Below are positions 18,871 through 28,508 of a DNA stretch of 64,000 nt, piece after piece (the stretch's first letter is position 1; every line of letters starts with the position of its first letter). The translations under genes were made by a program, and so were the position numbers. Source of the stretch: Bradyrhizobium sp. sBnM-33 (lineage in GTDB: Bacteria; Pseudomonadota; Alphaproteobacteria; Rhizobiales; Xanthobacteraceae); NCBI RefSeq assembly GCF_032917945.1, contig NZ_CP136624.1, forward strand, positions 6,262,001 through 6,326,000, in the 5' to 3' direction. Below the pieces are notes generated by a model that did not search any database, was not told where the DNA came from, and saw only the letters and a list, made by a program, of their open reading frames with translations.

Positions 18871-21263
18871 TCAAAACTTCAGATTCGCGAACGCCCGCAC
18901 GCCGATGCCCGGCAACAGCACTTGGTCCTTGTTGAAGGAGACGGCGTTGCGAATGTTCTCGTTCAAGAGGTTGTTGCCGACCAGGCCGACCATCATCTCG
19001 CGTGGGCCGAACCAGGACGGATCGAGCTTTGTCTTGTAGCTGACCTCCGCCTTCAACAGGTTATAGCCTGCGGTCGGCGTCTCGCCGATCGGGGCGATGT
19101 CGTTCTGCGCAAAGGCGTGCAGCAGGTTGACCCGCGTCAGCCAGTTGGCATCGCGCCAGAACAGGCCGCCGCCCACGCGCACCGGCGGAATGCGCGGGAC
19201 ATTGGTGCCGTCGCTGAAAGTCGCGCGCACGACATCGAACTGGTTCTCGATGCCCCAGATGCCACCGTTCAGCGGGCCGACGTCCAACTGGCTCTGGAAC
19301 TCGCCGCCGCGGAAGGTGGCGTCGCGTTGCGAATAGATCGCCTGGTTCAGCTCAAGCGGATACGCCGGGTCGGCAGGACCGACACAAGCGACATCTTCGC
19401 AGGTGTTGCCGGTAAGACGGCGGAAAATGAAGCCATTGAACTTGGTGTAGTAAGCGGTTGCTTCGAACCTGAAGGGGCCGGTCGCCCGTCGCAGTCCGAT
19501 CTCGATCGACTTGGCGGTTTCGATGCCCAGATTGGGATTGCCGATGTCGAAGGTGGCGGTTGCGTCGTGCGCTCCGCGCGAAAACAATTCCGCCGGCTTG
19601 GGCGCGCGCTCGACATATTGCGCGGTGATGCTGGCAACCAGTTCGCCTGGAAGATTCTGGATCAAGCCGATGCTCGCGCTCTTCGGCGTGAAGCTTGGAT
19701 TGCGCGCCGTCGGCGGACCGATATCGCCAGGATTGGCATTGAGGTCGAACAGCTCCGGAATGAATGCCGGCGTCGTTCCGCTGAGACTGACATGCTCGAT
19801 CCGGCCGGCGATCTGCGCCTTGGTGGTTTCGGTGAACTTGAATTCGTTGAAGACGTAGCCGGCGCCCCTGTTATTCTTGTTCGGATCAAACAATCCGTTG
19901 AGCGGACTGGTTGGATCGTCCGGGCTTGGCGCCGTCAGTTCCTGATGCCCGGCCTGCAGGCCGAATGCCGTCGTGACGGCGGCAAAGCGCGCGTTGAACG
20001 GCGCCATCTGCACCTCGACGCGCCCTTCCTGCTCCTTGTTGGTAAAGGTCTGCCGCACGCCGAGCGTTGTCGGATCGGCGGGGTCCGCGAGCCGATCTCG
20101 TTGTGCTTGTAATCGGTGGCGCCGGCCGAGAAACGTACCGCGTCGATCGCCGCCGCGTCCGGCCTGTATTCGCCCTTGGCCGTGAATTTGGTCTGATGCG
20201 CGTCGATCCGGGTCTGGTGATCGGCGCCGTCGATGCCGGGAATGCGATAAAGCGTGTCGTTCTGCGTGATCGCCGCCCCGATGAAACCGCCATGGAAGAT
20301 GTAAAAGCCGCCGATCGACGCACCATCCGCCTGCATCGCCGAATTCGGCTGCCGGCCGTTGACCGGGCGGGTCTGGTCGAACAAATACGGATAGCCCGGA
20401 ATGCTGTAATCGCTGGCCTTGCGGCCATAGGCGTCGGCATGGATCGCGAAATTGCCGCCGCCGGCATCGAGCAGAATGCCGCCATCGACACCCCGGTCGA
20501 CGGAACTGACGGCCGTTCGGGTTTCGACCGTAACGCAGTAAGGTGATCCCACGTTTGCGAGCGGCGCTTTAGCCGGCAGTCCGTAGGTCTGGAACGGTGT
20601 GGCCGCGCATGTGGGCAGGGAGTCCGGGATGCGATTGTTGGTTGCGCTGACGACGCCGCCGATCGATGTCGATCCGCACCGCATCGCCGCCGGACCGCGG
20701 ATGACCTCGACCTGGTTTGTCGCCAATGGATCGACCGGAACGAAATGGTCTTCGCCAAGATCGGAAGCGCCGCCGGCGTTGACGCCATTTTCGGTGATGC
20801 CGACGCGATTGACGTCGAGACCGCGGATGATCGGCCGGCTAGCGGCGCCCGGCGCAAAGGTCGAGCCGGTAATGCCGGGTTTTGAGAACAGGAGATCGCC
20901 GAGCTGAGCCGTGCCGTCGCGGCGGATCTCCTCGTTGGGCACGACGGTGACGGTGGCAAACTGGTCGGTCACGACGGGCAGCACGCCCTGTTGAGGCGCG
21001 GGAGCGGCCGGCGCAGGCGTAGCTTCCGGCGCGCGCTCACGGGTGCGGCCGGGCGCTGTACGGGCGACGCGCACTGGCGTACGCGCCGGAATAACGACGC
21101 GGCGGCGCACGATCGGGCTCGGCGCCGTCACGGTGATTTCAGGCAACTGTGTCGAGGACGGCGGCGTGGCCGCATCCTGGGCCATCGCGCTATTGCCCAC
21201 CGCACATAGCAGTAGCCAGCTTGTTCCACCTATGTAGAACGCTCGTTTCTTCTTGAATGTCAT
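18871..21263 (-). pseudogene. TonB-dependent outer-membrane receptor, frameshifted
   Basis: The start at 21263 gives a signal peptide ending AMAQD, a TonB-box-like LPEITVTAP, then a plug domain with VPNEEIRRDGTAQLGDLLF, GITGSTFAPGAASRPIIRGL and VEVIRGPAAMRCGST. The barrel ends in the normal C-terminal FANLKF (aromatic last residue). The frame breaks near 20093: the first frame reads IGSRTPPIRQ, whereas the other reads LADPADPTTLGVRQTF and continues to the end. One lost G (CGGGCTC to CGGCTC) explains it; repaired length is about 797 residues. It follows a DUF2946 gene on the same strand 110 bp away, an association known for metal-related receptors, so a metal chelate is a reasonable substrate guess. 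Confidence 0.85.
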
Positions 21264-21374
21264 TGTCCCGATCCTGATTCCGTCGATGCGCGACGGATCG
21301 ATTCCGATTTTCCCTCGGTGGATCGGCCGCGCGTGGCGCGGCGATCCCCTCGGGAGTGCATCAAACAATCGATG

Positions 21375-21797
21375 TCAGGAGACGGGAGGCGCGCGGGAGT
21401 GGAATGCGGGATGGAGCGAGCCGAGATGCGCGAATTCGGCGTCGGTGGTCAGATACAGAAGTTCGACAGCCCGCGGCAGCTCGAGCCGCGGCGGCGTGGC
21501 GAACAGGAAATTATTGGCAAGCGAGAGGACAGCGCAACACGCGCAAATCTTGGCCGTGTGGTGGTCGTCATCGTGGCCCGCAGGCTGTTGCCGCTGCGCG
21601 GCTTCGGAGTGCGTTCCTCGCTCGGCAAGGGTCGCGGCAATGGCGAGATCGGCGTCGGCCAGCCCGCTCTGAGCGGCCGGCGCCGCCTGCACGGCGGCTG
21701 TCCCGTGGAAATGCCCGAACGACAGCGCAAACTGGATCGCGAGCGCAAACAGCGCCAGCCGCGAGCCAAGTTTGAGATGTTTTCGAAACCAATTCAT
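21375..21797 (-). CDS. DUF2946-type small exported protein
   Basis: 140 residues. It has an N-terminal membrane anchor or signal (LALFALAIQFALSFGHFHG), an Ala-rich region, then a His/Asp-rich run (GHDDDHHTAKICACC) with three Cys. This is characteristic of DUF2946 proteins, which are linked to metal uptake or resistance. It precedes the TonB receptor gene and is probably co-transcribed. The metal-ligand-rich cluster would face the periplasm; the actual metal is not shown. Confidence 0.75.
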   Translation of the reverse strand: MNWFRKHLKLGSRLALFALAIQFALSFGHFHGTAAVQAAPAAQSGLADADLAIAATLAERGTHSEAAQRQQPAGHDDDHHTAKICACCAVLSLANNFLFATPPRLELPRAVELLYLTTDAEFAHLGSLHPAFHSRAPPVS

Positions 21798-22429
21798 GGC
21801 GCACTACGCTCACCGGGGACCGCGCAGGCACTCCAGACTGTCCCAATGTTACTTTATAACGTGGAGGACAGATTGCAATGTCAACTCTTAGCTCCAAACA
21901 AGCTTCAGCGATCGGCGACCTTGTGTTTTTGATGTAACAAACCGTCCATCCGCAAAGCCGATGAACTCGCTCCGCAAAGCGGCAGCGCTACCCCGGGGGC
22001 AACCTACCAATCCGATCGCTTCTAGCCTTGGCATACGTCTGCATCTCAATGAAATCAGCACTAACGCTCGCGCGATCGTTTACGACCGCTTCTGTGAAGG
22101 TTTTCGCATGCCGGCCCCATGACGGTGGTGCCGCGGGCGCGGGGCCGGCGTCCGCAAACCTCCAAGGGAGGAAACCGCCGGAGGGGGCACGAGGGTAGCG
22201 CGGCGAGAGCTAGGGGATTTGAGTGCCGCGGCTGAGGTGTGTGAATGGAGTCGAGGCGCTCCAGCAAGCTGGTGGACGGTGAAACGGCTGCTGGATGAGC
22301 GGCGGGTCGCATCGACCGCAGTGAAGGGTCGGATGATTTGAGACGACGGCTGGATATCTGAGCGCGTTCTACCGTGGCCGGTGGAGAGGCAGCTAGTGCG
22401 ACGATCAGATTTGCGGGGGTGTGACGCGG
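21798..22429. other. 630-bp gap with IS91 downstream sequence, no gene recognised
   Basis: The part near 22080-22430 is GC-rich and may be the non-coding tail of the IS91 remnant that starts at 22430. I could not find a second IS end. The part at 21800-22000 is the promoter side of the DUF2946 gene. Confidence 0.4.
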
Positions 22430-22631
22430 TCATGAGGTATCGATCTTGATTGCGGTAGGTGAAGCTGTCGGCCGATGCCGTGGCGTTGCACCGCGCTCGA
22501 AGACCTCGATGATGATCATGCGACCGCCGCAGCATGGACAATCGGCTTGCCGGGATCGGCGGCGGCAGCGGTGGGCTCGGCATGGGAATTTGAAACGGCG
22601 AGCAACTCACGCGCTCGGGCGATGTTGTCGG
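22430..22631 (-). pseudogene. IS91-family transposase remnant (C-terminus only)
   Basis: On the minus strand the tail reads DCPCCGGRMIIIEVFERG, then TASPTAIKIDTS and a stop at 22430. That is the Cys-rich C-terminal tail of rhizobial IS91-type (Y2) transposases. Just upstream, in another frame, is DNIARARELLAVSNSHAEPT, the piece that normally precedes it, so a frame shift lies inside the remnant. All the catalytic part is missing. It is joined directly to the IS110 fragment at about 22632. Confidence 0.75.
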
Positions 22632-22894
22632 GGCCGATGCGTACTGCATCCGGCGCTTTTGACCTCACGTAAACTGAGATCGCCTCAGGATCTGAATCGA
22701 CCACGCCCTCTCGCACGACCGACCCCGTCTGATCGACCACGCAGATCGATGTCTGCTTCAACGATACGTCCAGTCCGACATAGTATTCCATTGCCGCTCT
22801 CCATCGTTGCGAGGCCACATGAGGCTGGCCTCTTACGTTCCTGGAGAGCTGATTCCTTTGCCTTTTGTCTGGCTCGATCCCGGAATTACCCCAT
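22632..22894 (-). mobile_element. IS110 remnant, copy 1 (5' end of transposase and right end)
   Basis: Matches the copies at 33136 and 40145 from the shared GGCCGATGCG onward: it keeps the start codon (complement at 22790-22792), MEYYVGLDVSLKQTSICVV and the non-coding right end up to CCCCAT at 22894. The remaining two thirds are gone, replaced by the IS91 remnant. The right end abuts GTTGCAAAAGTCGA, the terminus of a type II palindrome. Confidence 0.8.
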
Positions 22895-23108
22895 GTTGCA
22901 AAAGTCGATTTTCGCCGATGACCAAAATTCTGCGGGCAGTGGGCGCGGCATTCGTGTACAAGATGTGAGGGGACCTCCCGACCTCACGCAAAATTCACAG
23001 GCGACGTCGGTAACGCGATTGAGGTCATACGAATCAGCGATCGCTCGCTACTTAGTGTTTTCGCGAAAAATCTTTAGCCCTGCAACTTTCGACTTTTGCA
23101 ACAGTATC
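22895..23108 (+). mobile_element. MITE-like palindromic element, type II (left terminus cut by IS110)
   Basis: Starts GTTGCAAAAGTCGATTTTCG right after the IS110 end and finishes CGACTTTTGCAACAGTATC. The outer six bases of the left terminus (GATACT in the other type II copy) were lost with the left part of the IS. The interior matches the copy at 34064-34276 in reverse orientation. Confidence 0.75.
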
Positions 23109-23206
23109 GGCCACTTTTCGGACCTAAGAGGCCGGACTGACAATGTCCGCTCTTGGAGTGCCGGGTTCCCGGCTGCACGTCGGGACTTCTCAGTTTGACC
23201 CAACTC
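23109..23206 (+). repeat. dispersed intergenic repeat, copy e (right part)
   Basis: Begins GGCCACTTTTCGGACC right after the type II palindrome, then AATGTCCGCTCTTGG and a TTTGACCCAACT end. This is the GGACC-bearing version of the repeat, also seen at 8347 and 37815. Confidence 0.6.
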
Positions 23207-23412
23207 AGAAGTGCCTGAACGCGCTGAGGAGTTCTAAGTTCTCGACATGGCGGACAAGATCTACTTATAGAGACTTTTTCTCTCGACGACCCGAAGAAGG
23301 TCCTCGCTGTCCTTCAATGTGGCATGGAGGCTGCCGCTTCAGGCGCGGGACGACAAGACGGTGCCAAAATGGTAGGTTGCGCCGAGACCCGACCGATAGC
23401 GGGAGGACAACC

Positions 23413-23822
23413 ATGACCACCTTCGTTCTCGTCCACGGCGCCTGGCATGGCGGCTGGTGCTACAAGCGGGTGGCGCGGCTGTTGCGCCAGGCCGGGCACG
23501 AGGTCTATACGCCGACTTTGACCGGCCTCGGCGAGCGCGCTCACCTGATCAACCGCGCGATCGATCTCGACACGCACGTTCGGGACATTGTCGGTGTCAT
23601 CCGCTGCGAGGAATTGTCGGACGTAGTGCTGTGTGGCCATTCCTACGGCGGCATGGTCATCACCGGCGTCGCCGAGCAGATCGCGGCGAAGATCCGTTCC
23701 CTGGTCTATCTCGACGCCTTCGTGCCCGAGAATGGCAAGTGTCTGTTCGACTATCTGCCGGCCGAGCAATCGCGTCAGATGCGTGACGACGCCGCGCAGA
23801 ACGGCGAAGGTTACAAGGTCAC
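23413..23822 (+). pseudogene. alpha/beta hydrolase, N-terminal half
   Basis: The ATG at 23413 follows a GGGAGGA site. It encodes FVLVHGAWHGGWCYKRVARL, LTGLGERAHL and the nucleophile elbow CGHSYGGM (Ser77), then runs to GEGYKVT. This is the first ~137 residues of an EstA/HNL-like alpha/beta hydrolase of about 235 residues. After 23822 the reading continues for more than 100 codons of unrelated sequence. The missing C-terminal half lies in the correct sense at 25973-26267. Confidence 0.8.
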
Positions 23823-24251
23823 CGAGATTGCAGCACGCGCCGGTGTCTGCCGGAAGCTGGCGCAGCTAACTCTGCGCATGGCGGCACGAGACGTGCCTGA
23901 TAATCGTCGAGCGTCGTCCGCGGCCGGGACGAAAGAACCTGACGAACGTTGTCCGGATCATTTCGCAGCCATGGCTGACTTGGCTGCGACACCGAAATCA
24001 TCGGCCGAGCGGCGATCGTTCGCAGGTACAGGGGGAAAAAATACCTGCCACGGTCACAGATTTAGGAAGGGGCTTAGCAAGGGAAGAACGGAGCGGCTTC
24101 GAGCTGCGCGGAACGATCGAAAATGGCGGCGGCTCGCGGCGACATCAGGCAAGAAAATACCCGCCAGGATGACCGGAATTAACATTTGTCATCGCAGCCA
24201 ATATATTCGGCTTGGTGCGGCGTTGTGCGGACGGGCTCGAGGGAGGGGCTG

Positions 24252-24671
24252 ATGCGGAACTACCTTCTAGCCGCAATACTGCTGGCCTTGTCGTCTCCAG
24301 TATTGGCACAGCAGCTCGAAACGCCCGGCAGCTTGATAGGACGCCCTCCACCGCTTCCCGGCCCTCCCCCACTTCCTGGCCCGCCGCCCTTGGGGGAGAC
24401 GGCGACAACGCCTACTACCGAGGCTCCAACACTCCAGGTAAAACCACCGCCGACCAACGGGGCACCCGTCCCAACTGGCTCACCGCCGTTACCGGCAGTA
24501 AGTACCGGTCCGGGATTAAGCAGGGAAGGCCCGGACGGCATTTCAATAAAGACCGTAAAGGCCGCGCCGTGCAGCTTGGCCGCGCGAGGGACCGACGGGT
24601 TTACGACCTGCATCGGGATCCCCGATGCACCGCCAAGAAGGAAACGCTCTTCTCAGTCACGCCGCCGATGA
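24252..24671 (+). CDS. small proline-rich secreted protein
   Basis: 139 residues from the ATG at 24252, after a GGGAGGGG site. It starts with a signal peptide (MRNYLLAAILLALSSPVLA, then QQL). The mature part opens with LPGPPPLPGPPPLGE, then Thr/Pro/Glu-rich sequence and a Cys pair near the end (APCSLAARGTDGFTTC). It is likely periplasmic or cell-surface. No family. It lies within the insertion. Confidence 0.6.
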   Translation: MRNYLLAAILLALSSPVLAQQLETPGSLIGRPPPLPGPPPLPGPPPLGETATTPTTEAPTLQVKPPPTNGAPVPTGSPPLPAVSTGPGLSREGPDGISIKTVKAAPCSLAARGTDGFTTCIGIPDAPPRRKRSSQSRRR

Positions 24672-24701
24672 AATGTAGTCGTGTCCTGAAGCCCACGAGA
24701 T

Positions 24702-24959
24702 ATGCTGAAACTGCGCTCCATCGGCCTTAGCGACTTTGCCGCGCTCGAAGGCAGGCAGCGCATCGGTCGGATCCGTTTGGCCACCGAACGGATGCCGTGC
24801 GCCTGGATCTGGAGCGTACGGACTGCCGATGGGTCAGCCCCGGACATCAACACGGCCAAGTCGGAGTTTCGGGAGGCTTGGAAAGCCCTGAAGGCCAGAA
24901 CCCCGCCGGAGCAACTCGCGGCGGCCTACCGGGCAATGAATATCCGGGGCGACGGCTAA
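24702..24959 (+). CDS. small hypothetical protein
   Basis: 85 residues: DFAALEGRQRIGRIRLATER, CAWIWSV, then an alpha-helical C-terminus (AKSEFREAWKALKARTPPEQ) ending YRAMNIRGDG. Composition and helix-forming tail look natural, and I have the impression of similar proteins in Bradyrhizobium, but I know no function. It may be co-transcribed with its neighbours in the insertion. Confidence 0.6.
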   Translation: MLKLRSIGLSDFAALEGRQRIGRIRLATERMPCAWIWSVRTADGSAPDINTAKSEFREAWKALKARTPPEQLAAAYRAMNIRGDG

Positions 24960-24990
24960 CACGCATTGAGTCGCACCTCGGGACGAAAGG

Positions 24991-25374
24991 ATGGTGGGAA
25001 GGCGCTGGAGGACCACCGGCATCGACAAAAAGAACCGGCAGGCGGCAATCAATGTCCGGCTCTCGCATTTCCCGATCGGAATTCGTGTCCCAGACTCGCA
25101 CCGAGCTGCCCTTGAGCACGCCGCCGCGATGCGCGGGCAGTCGGTCGCCGGCTTCGTTGAGTGGCTCGTCGGTCCAACTGAAGGCGAAATCAGCCTAGGT
25201 CGGTTCGTCGTCTATATGACGGCCAGCGCACTCTCGGATGCGACCCTGGGATTTGCTTTGCTTCTGAGTTACGTCGACGCCTCGAGGCGTGGTTCTGATG
25301 ATTCTAAAAGCCCGACATCTTGGGGTCCTAGGACTAGGACTCCTGATCGCAGCCTGTACACAGGACTACACTGA
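24991..25374 (+). CDS. hypothetical protein, doubtful
   Basis: 127 codons. The first 65 or so look like a small helical protein (IRVPDSHRAALEHAAAMRGQ, SVAGFVEWLVG); the rest overlaps the lipoprotein gene in another frame and looks random. The real product may be shorter. Confidence 0.35.
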   Translation: MVGRRWRTTGIDKKNRQAAINVRLSHFPIGIRVPDSHRAALEHAAAMRGQSVAGFVEWLVGPTEGEISLGRFVVYMTASALSDATLGFALLLSYVDASRRGSDDSKSPTSWGPRTRTPDRSLYTGLH

Positions 25375-25543
25375 TCCCAAGCCCGTATCGGTCTGTCTTA
25401 AGACCAAGGAATATGCCTGTCGATCTGGCATATGCGATTATTGTGTAGAGTACGGAATCGACTGTCCGAAGCCGCTGGTCCTTAAAAAAGATCGATCCCC
25501 TGACGGAAAACTAGTCTGCCGGCTGCCGGATAACCCGGAATAA
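25298..25543 (+). CDS. small Cys-rich lipoprotein, hypothetical
   Basis: 81 residues. A basic start (MILKARHLGV) and a lipobox LLIAAC put the lipidated Cys at about residue 20. The mature part has six more Cys (VCLKTKEYACRSGICDYCVE, DCPKPL, VCRLP), which suggests a disulphide-stabilised domain on the membrane surface. A GTG at 25289 is an alternative start. No family known to me. Confidence 0.55.
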   Translation: MILKARHLGVLGLGLLIAACTQDYTDPKPVSVCLKTKEYACRSGICDYCVEYGIDCPKPLVLKKDRSPDGKLVCRLPDNPE

Positions 25544-25972
25544 TTTTTAACAATTGCATGTACTACCAGCTGCGCGATCGCCGCCACGCATCCTCGACAA
25601 TTCGATTTTTTGTCCCACCAACTTTGGCAGGCCCACGCAGCCGGTCATATTGCCGGCGAGGACGCGCAGAGCCTTGCCGAAAGCTGTATAGTCGCCGCAA
25701 TGACTCAGGCGTGGCTCAGGGTGCGTTATTTCCGCTTGCCCGTGGTGTGGACCCCAGCCAAGGGCCAAAACGCGCCACGAGTCTTCCTAAGGGCACCTGA
25801 GTCAAAATCGCCTGATCGACGCCGCTCCATCGAACGCAGACGCCGCCTCGCCGCCTCGGGGGGATCCCGCCAACCATTGCCTGTTTTTACACAACTGGAG
25901 AGAACGCGATTCTGCGGAATTGTCGGCGACGTATCCCACAGCAAAGGGACATGCGACCGCAGCCTAGCCGAG

Positions 25973-26267
25973 CACGCCCATTCCGGCGGCTGCCTTTGCC
26001 GTCAACGCCCGGGACGCCGCCTGGGTCGATGCGATGTGTGTCAAGCAGCGGTTGGCGACATTCGAGCAGAAGCTCGAAGTCAGTGGCCGGCAGGCGCCGA
26101 AGCGCGTGTACATGCTCGCCACCGGCCGGGAGCGGTCGCCGTTCCAGCAATTCGGCGCGCGCTTCAAGGACGATCGAGGCTGGCAGTTCGTCAGTTTCGC
26201 CTGCGGCCATGACGTGATGTTAGACCAGCCGCAGGAACTTGCCACCGCGCTGATCGCCGCCGCTTAA
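25973..26267 (+). pseudogene. alpha/beta hydrolase, C-terminal half
   Basis: Reads TPIPAAAFAVNARDAAWVDA, then QRLATFEQKLEVSG, VYMLATGRERSPFQQFGAR and the catalytic His in CGHDVMLDQPQEL, ending at the TAA at 26265. It is the missing end of the gene starting at 23413: aligned to the family, no residue of the hydrolase seems to be lost. Neither half can fold into an active enzyme alone. Confidence 0.75.
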
Positions 26268-26439
26268 GGAGGCGCGCGCATGGTGCTTGGTGGCCACCCG
26301 AATCGGGGCGAGACCGGATTGCTTTTCCCACGCACAATACTCACGAGGGGCCCGAAGCACCGTAACTAGGGGCTGGAGCTCTGGCCCCGCGCCATAACAT
26401 CCGCGCATGAATGTCGCGACATCCAGCAAGGAGCGGACC

Positions 26440-26631
26440 ATGAACCAGCGCATCCCTGAGAACTTTTCCGCGGCCGAGTGGAGATTCGTCACCATCATGG
26501 GCAACACGATGCCGCCGCAAGACCCCAACGATGACGATGATGATGATAATGACGAGGATGAAGACAACGACACCGAACCGGACGACGAGCGCCAGCCGCC
26601 GGCCGTCAGAGAACCCGATGAAGACGAATAG
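26440..26631 (+). CDS. small acidic protein, hypothetical
   Basis: 63 residues. An AAGGAG site lies before the ATG at 26440. It opens with MNQRIPENFSAAEWRFVTIM, then a long Asp/Glu run (DPNDDDDDDNDEDEDNDTEP) and a Pro/Glu-rich tail. About half the mature residues are acidic, pointing to a disordered, possibly cation- or protein-binding peptide. A second, in-frame ATG at 26407 has no clear ribosome site. Confidence 0.6.
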   Translation: MNQRIPENFSAAEWRFVTIMGNTMPPQDPNDDDDDDNDEDEDNDTEPDDERQPPAVREPDEDE

Positions 26632-26837
26632 CGCGACGGCTCGTGCAACAGCTCGCCAGCCCTGATCTCGGTGCGGCTCGATGATTGGTTGCGTTGAGGG
26701 TCGGATGCCGTTCGATCAACCACATCGACGCCGTTTTTCACCCTACTCGGCGGTGCGGCAGCGTGGCCACTCTCGGCGCGCGCGCAGCAACTGGCAATGC
26801 CGGTGATCGGATTCATCAGCGCCCGGTCGGGGAGAAT

Positions 26838-27120
26838 AGGCGAGCGAGCCAATGTCGCCTATTGACAGATTTCGTTGTAAAAGTCTTTTGGGGTGACGAA
26901 CGAAAATTTTCAGGGGCGCTGACGCGTGTTGCACGTGGCGACGTGAGGGACCACGTCGTTCCTCGGAAAAACGACCCCGGACCTGCGTAGCGGCGTGATG
27001 TGGCTTCGCAACGTTAGAGCTCTCTGAAAATCACCTTTCGCGAGATTTTCGGGATCGTTCGATTTTCGACTTTTGCAACAAAATCCGAGACAGATCGGAA
27101 GTCCGCTGGGCGGGTCATTA
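26838..27120 (+). repeat. degenerate dispersed repeat, copy f, split by a MITE
   Basis: The left part has CAATGTCGCCTATTGACA (to 26867); the right part resumes CGAGACAGATCGGAAGTCCG (from 27086). Joined they resemble the ATGTCCGnTATTGGGG and AGACCGGAAGT portion of the repeat. Divergence is higher than in other copies. Confidence 0.45.
26868..27085 (+). mobile_element. MITE-like palindromic element, type I
   Basis: 218 bp, almost identical to 8128-8346 in the same orientation, from GATTTCGTTGTAAAAGTC to GACTTTTGCAACAAAATC. The immediate flanks do not show a clean duplication. Confidence 0.8.
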
Positions 27121-27281
27121 CGGCGCGAATGGCGCAAAGCCGAGGTTAGAACGAAGGTAGTCAATAGGTTCAGTCGATTGTGGAATAGTGCAAAAGCTTG
27201 CGGAGCCGTGCGGAAAGGCCGCGAGCGACCGCAGGTCTGTGGACGTTTTCCAGCCCCGCTACTTCCCAAAGTCGAGAAGAG

Positions 27282-27530
27282 TCAGCTAGTGAAACGGGAC
27301 CGGCCTGAACGGTTGTAGCCTGAGCCGTCGCGGTCACTCAGGCGGGTCGACTGATATGGAGCGCACAGCAGCATCAGGAAGAGCGCCCTATCAGCCTTGT
27401 ATTTGGCAGCGGTTCGGTTGCTTTCCGTACCGTGCATGACGACCTTCCCTTCGGTCGTGCACAGGCACCACCTCCATACGCGGCCGCGCTTTTTCAAGAG
27501 CCGTTCAAAAACAGGAAATTGATTCGGCAT
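27282..27530 (-). CDS. small hypothetical protein
   Basis: 82 residues: FPVFERLLKKRGRVWRWCLC, TTEGKVVMHGTESNRTAAKY, ADRALFLMLLCAPY. The balanced composition and the pattern of two aromatic-basic strands followed by a helix look genuine, and I have the impression of similar small proteins in Bradyrhizobium. Function unknown. Stands alone between repeats and the NYN gene. Confidence 0.5.
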   Translation of the reverse strand: MPNQFPVFERLLKKRGRVWRWCLCTTEGKVVMHGTESNRTAAKYKADRALFLMLLCAPYQSTRLSDRDGSGYNRSGRSRFTS

Positions 27531-27878
27531 TTGCGATCGCTCATTGGTCAGCCTGATCTTGTGTCACTCGATCTCGTCGCAGGGTTCAAGTTTTACAGCA
27601 AAGTATAGCAAAACTGCATGAAAGAGCGATCATAGGAGGTCCTTTTGCCCTAAGAGTTCGCGCAGCGCGCCCTTGTGTTGCGGAGCATCTTCCAAGGAAT
27701 TAATTTGATACTTAAAACAACAGGATGTAGTTTTTCTCCCGATGAGCCGCTCCCTTCGGATTTCGACAGGTTCCCAGGGCGCCACAATCTAGACGTGATC
27801 GTGCCTTTCAATCCAACTAAAGCTTGAAACGGGAAAGCGTTTGCTTCCATTTCCAATTCGACTTTGGTCATTATCAAA

Positions 27879-28508
27879 ATGTCACTCGATTCCAACAAGA
27901 TCGCGCTTTTCATCGATGGCGCCAATCTTTATGCCACCGCCAAGACGCTCGGCTTCGACATCGACTACAAGCGCCTTCTCAAGGAATTCCAGAGCCGCGG
28001 CACGCTGCTGCGCGCGTTCTACTACACCGCGATCATCGAAGATCAGGAATACTCGTCGATCCGTCCCCTGATCGACTGGCTCGATTACAACGGCTATACC
28101 GTCGTCACCAAGGCGACCAAGGAATTCATCGACGCCTCCGGCCGCCGCAAGGTCAAGGGCAACATGGATATCGAGCTCGCGGTCGATGCTATGGAACTCG
28201 CCGAACATGTCGACCAAATGGTGCTGTTTTCGGGTGACGGCGATTTCCGCTCGCTGGTCGAAGCGGTACAGCGTCGTGGCGTCCGCGTGACGGTGGTGTC
28301 GACGATTTCGAGCCAGCCGCCGATGATCGCCGACGAATTGCGGCGCCAGGCCGACGTCTTCACCGACCTGGTGGAACTGCAATCCAAGCTCGGCCGCGAC
28401 CCTTCCGAACGGCCGGCCCCGCGCGAGCCGCGCCATCACGCACCGCAATTCCTGCAGCGCGGGGCCACCAGGGTACCACGGGGCGAAGACGACGACTTCG
28501 ATGAATGA
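27879..28508 (+). CDS. NYN-domain protein (LabA/DUF88-like)
   Basis: 209 residues. The NYN/PIN-like fold is plain: IALFIDGANLYATAKTLGFD (first acidic site), KGNMDIELAVDAMELAE (second), and QMVLFSGDGDFRSLVEAVQR (third), then a conserved GVRVTVVSTISS. These three Asp-bearing motifs form the metal-dependent nuclease centre in this family, which acts on RNA. The C-terminal tail is Arg/Pro/Asp-rich. The ATG at 27879 is preferred over the upstream one at 27864 because the domain starts close to it. It stands alone. Confidence 0.9.
   Translation: MSLDSNKIALFIDGANLYATAKTLGFDIDYKRLLKEFQSRGTLLRAFYYTAIIEDQEYSSIRPLIDWLDYNGYTVVTKATKEFIDASGRRKVKGNMDIELAVDAMELAEHVDQMVLFSGDGDFRSLVEAVQRRGVRVTVVSTISSQPPMIADELRRQADVFTDLVELQSKLGRDPSERPAPREPRHHAPQFLQRGATRVPRGEDDDFDE

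Larger units (their letters stand above)
23823..25972 (+). other. 2.15-kb insertion inside the hydrolase gene
   Basis: Both halves of the hydrolase read correctly if 23823-25972 is removed and one copy of CAC (23820-23822 or 25973-25975) is kept: GYKV joins TPIPAAAFAVN. I see no transposase and no clear inverted repeats. Near the left end there are two similar motifs, AAAAAATACCTGCC (about 24036) and AGAAAATACCCGCC (about 24152). The segment carries at least four small genes. Whether it is a mobile unit or a composite rearrangement is not decidable from this copy. Confidence 0.65.

Noticed and set aside
18922..20112. 396-codon plus-strand open frame opposite the TonB receptor
   Set aside because: It is the exact reverse of a confident receptor frame, with Arg/Asp/Gly-heavy sequence and no domain.
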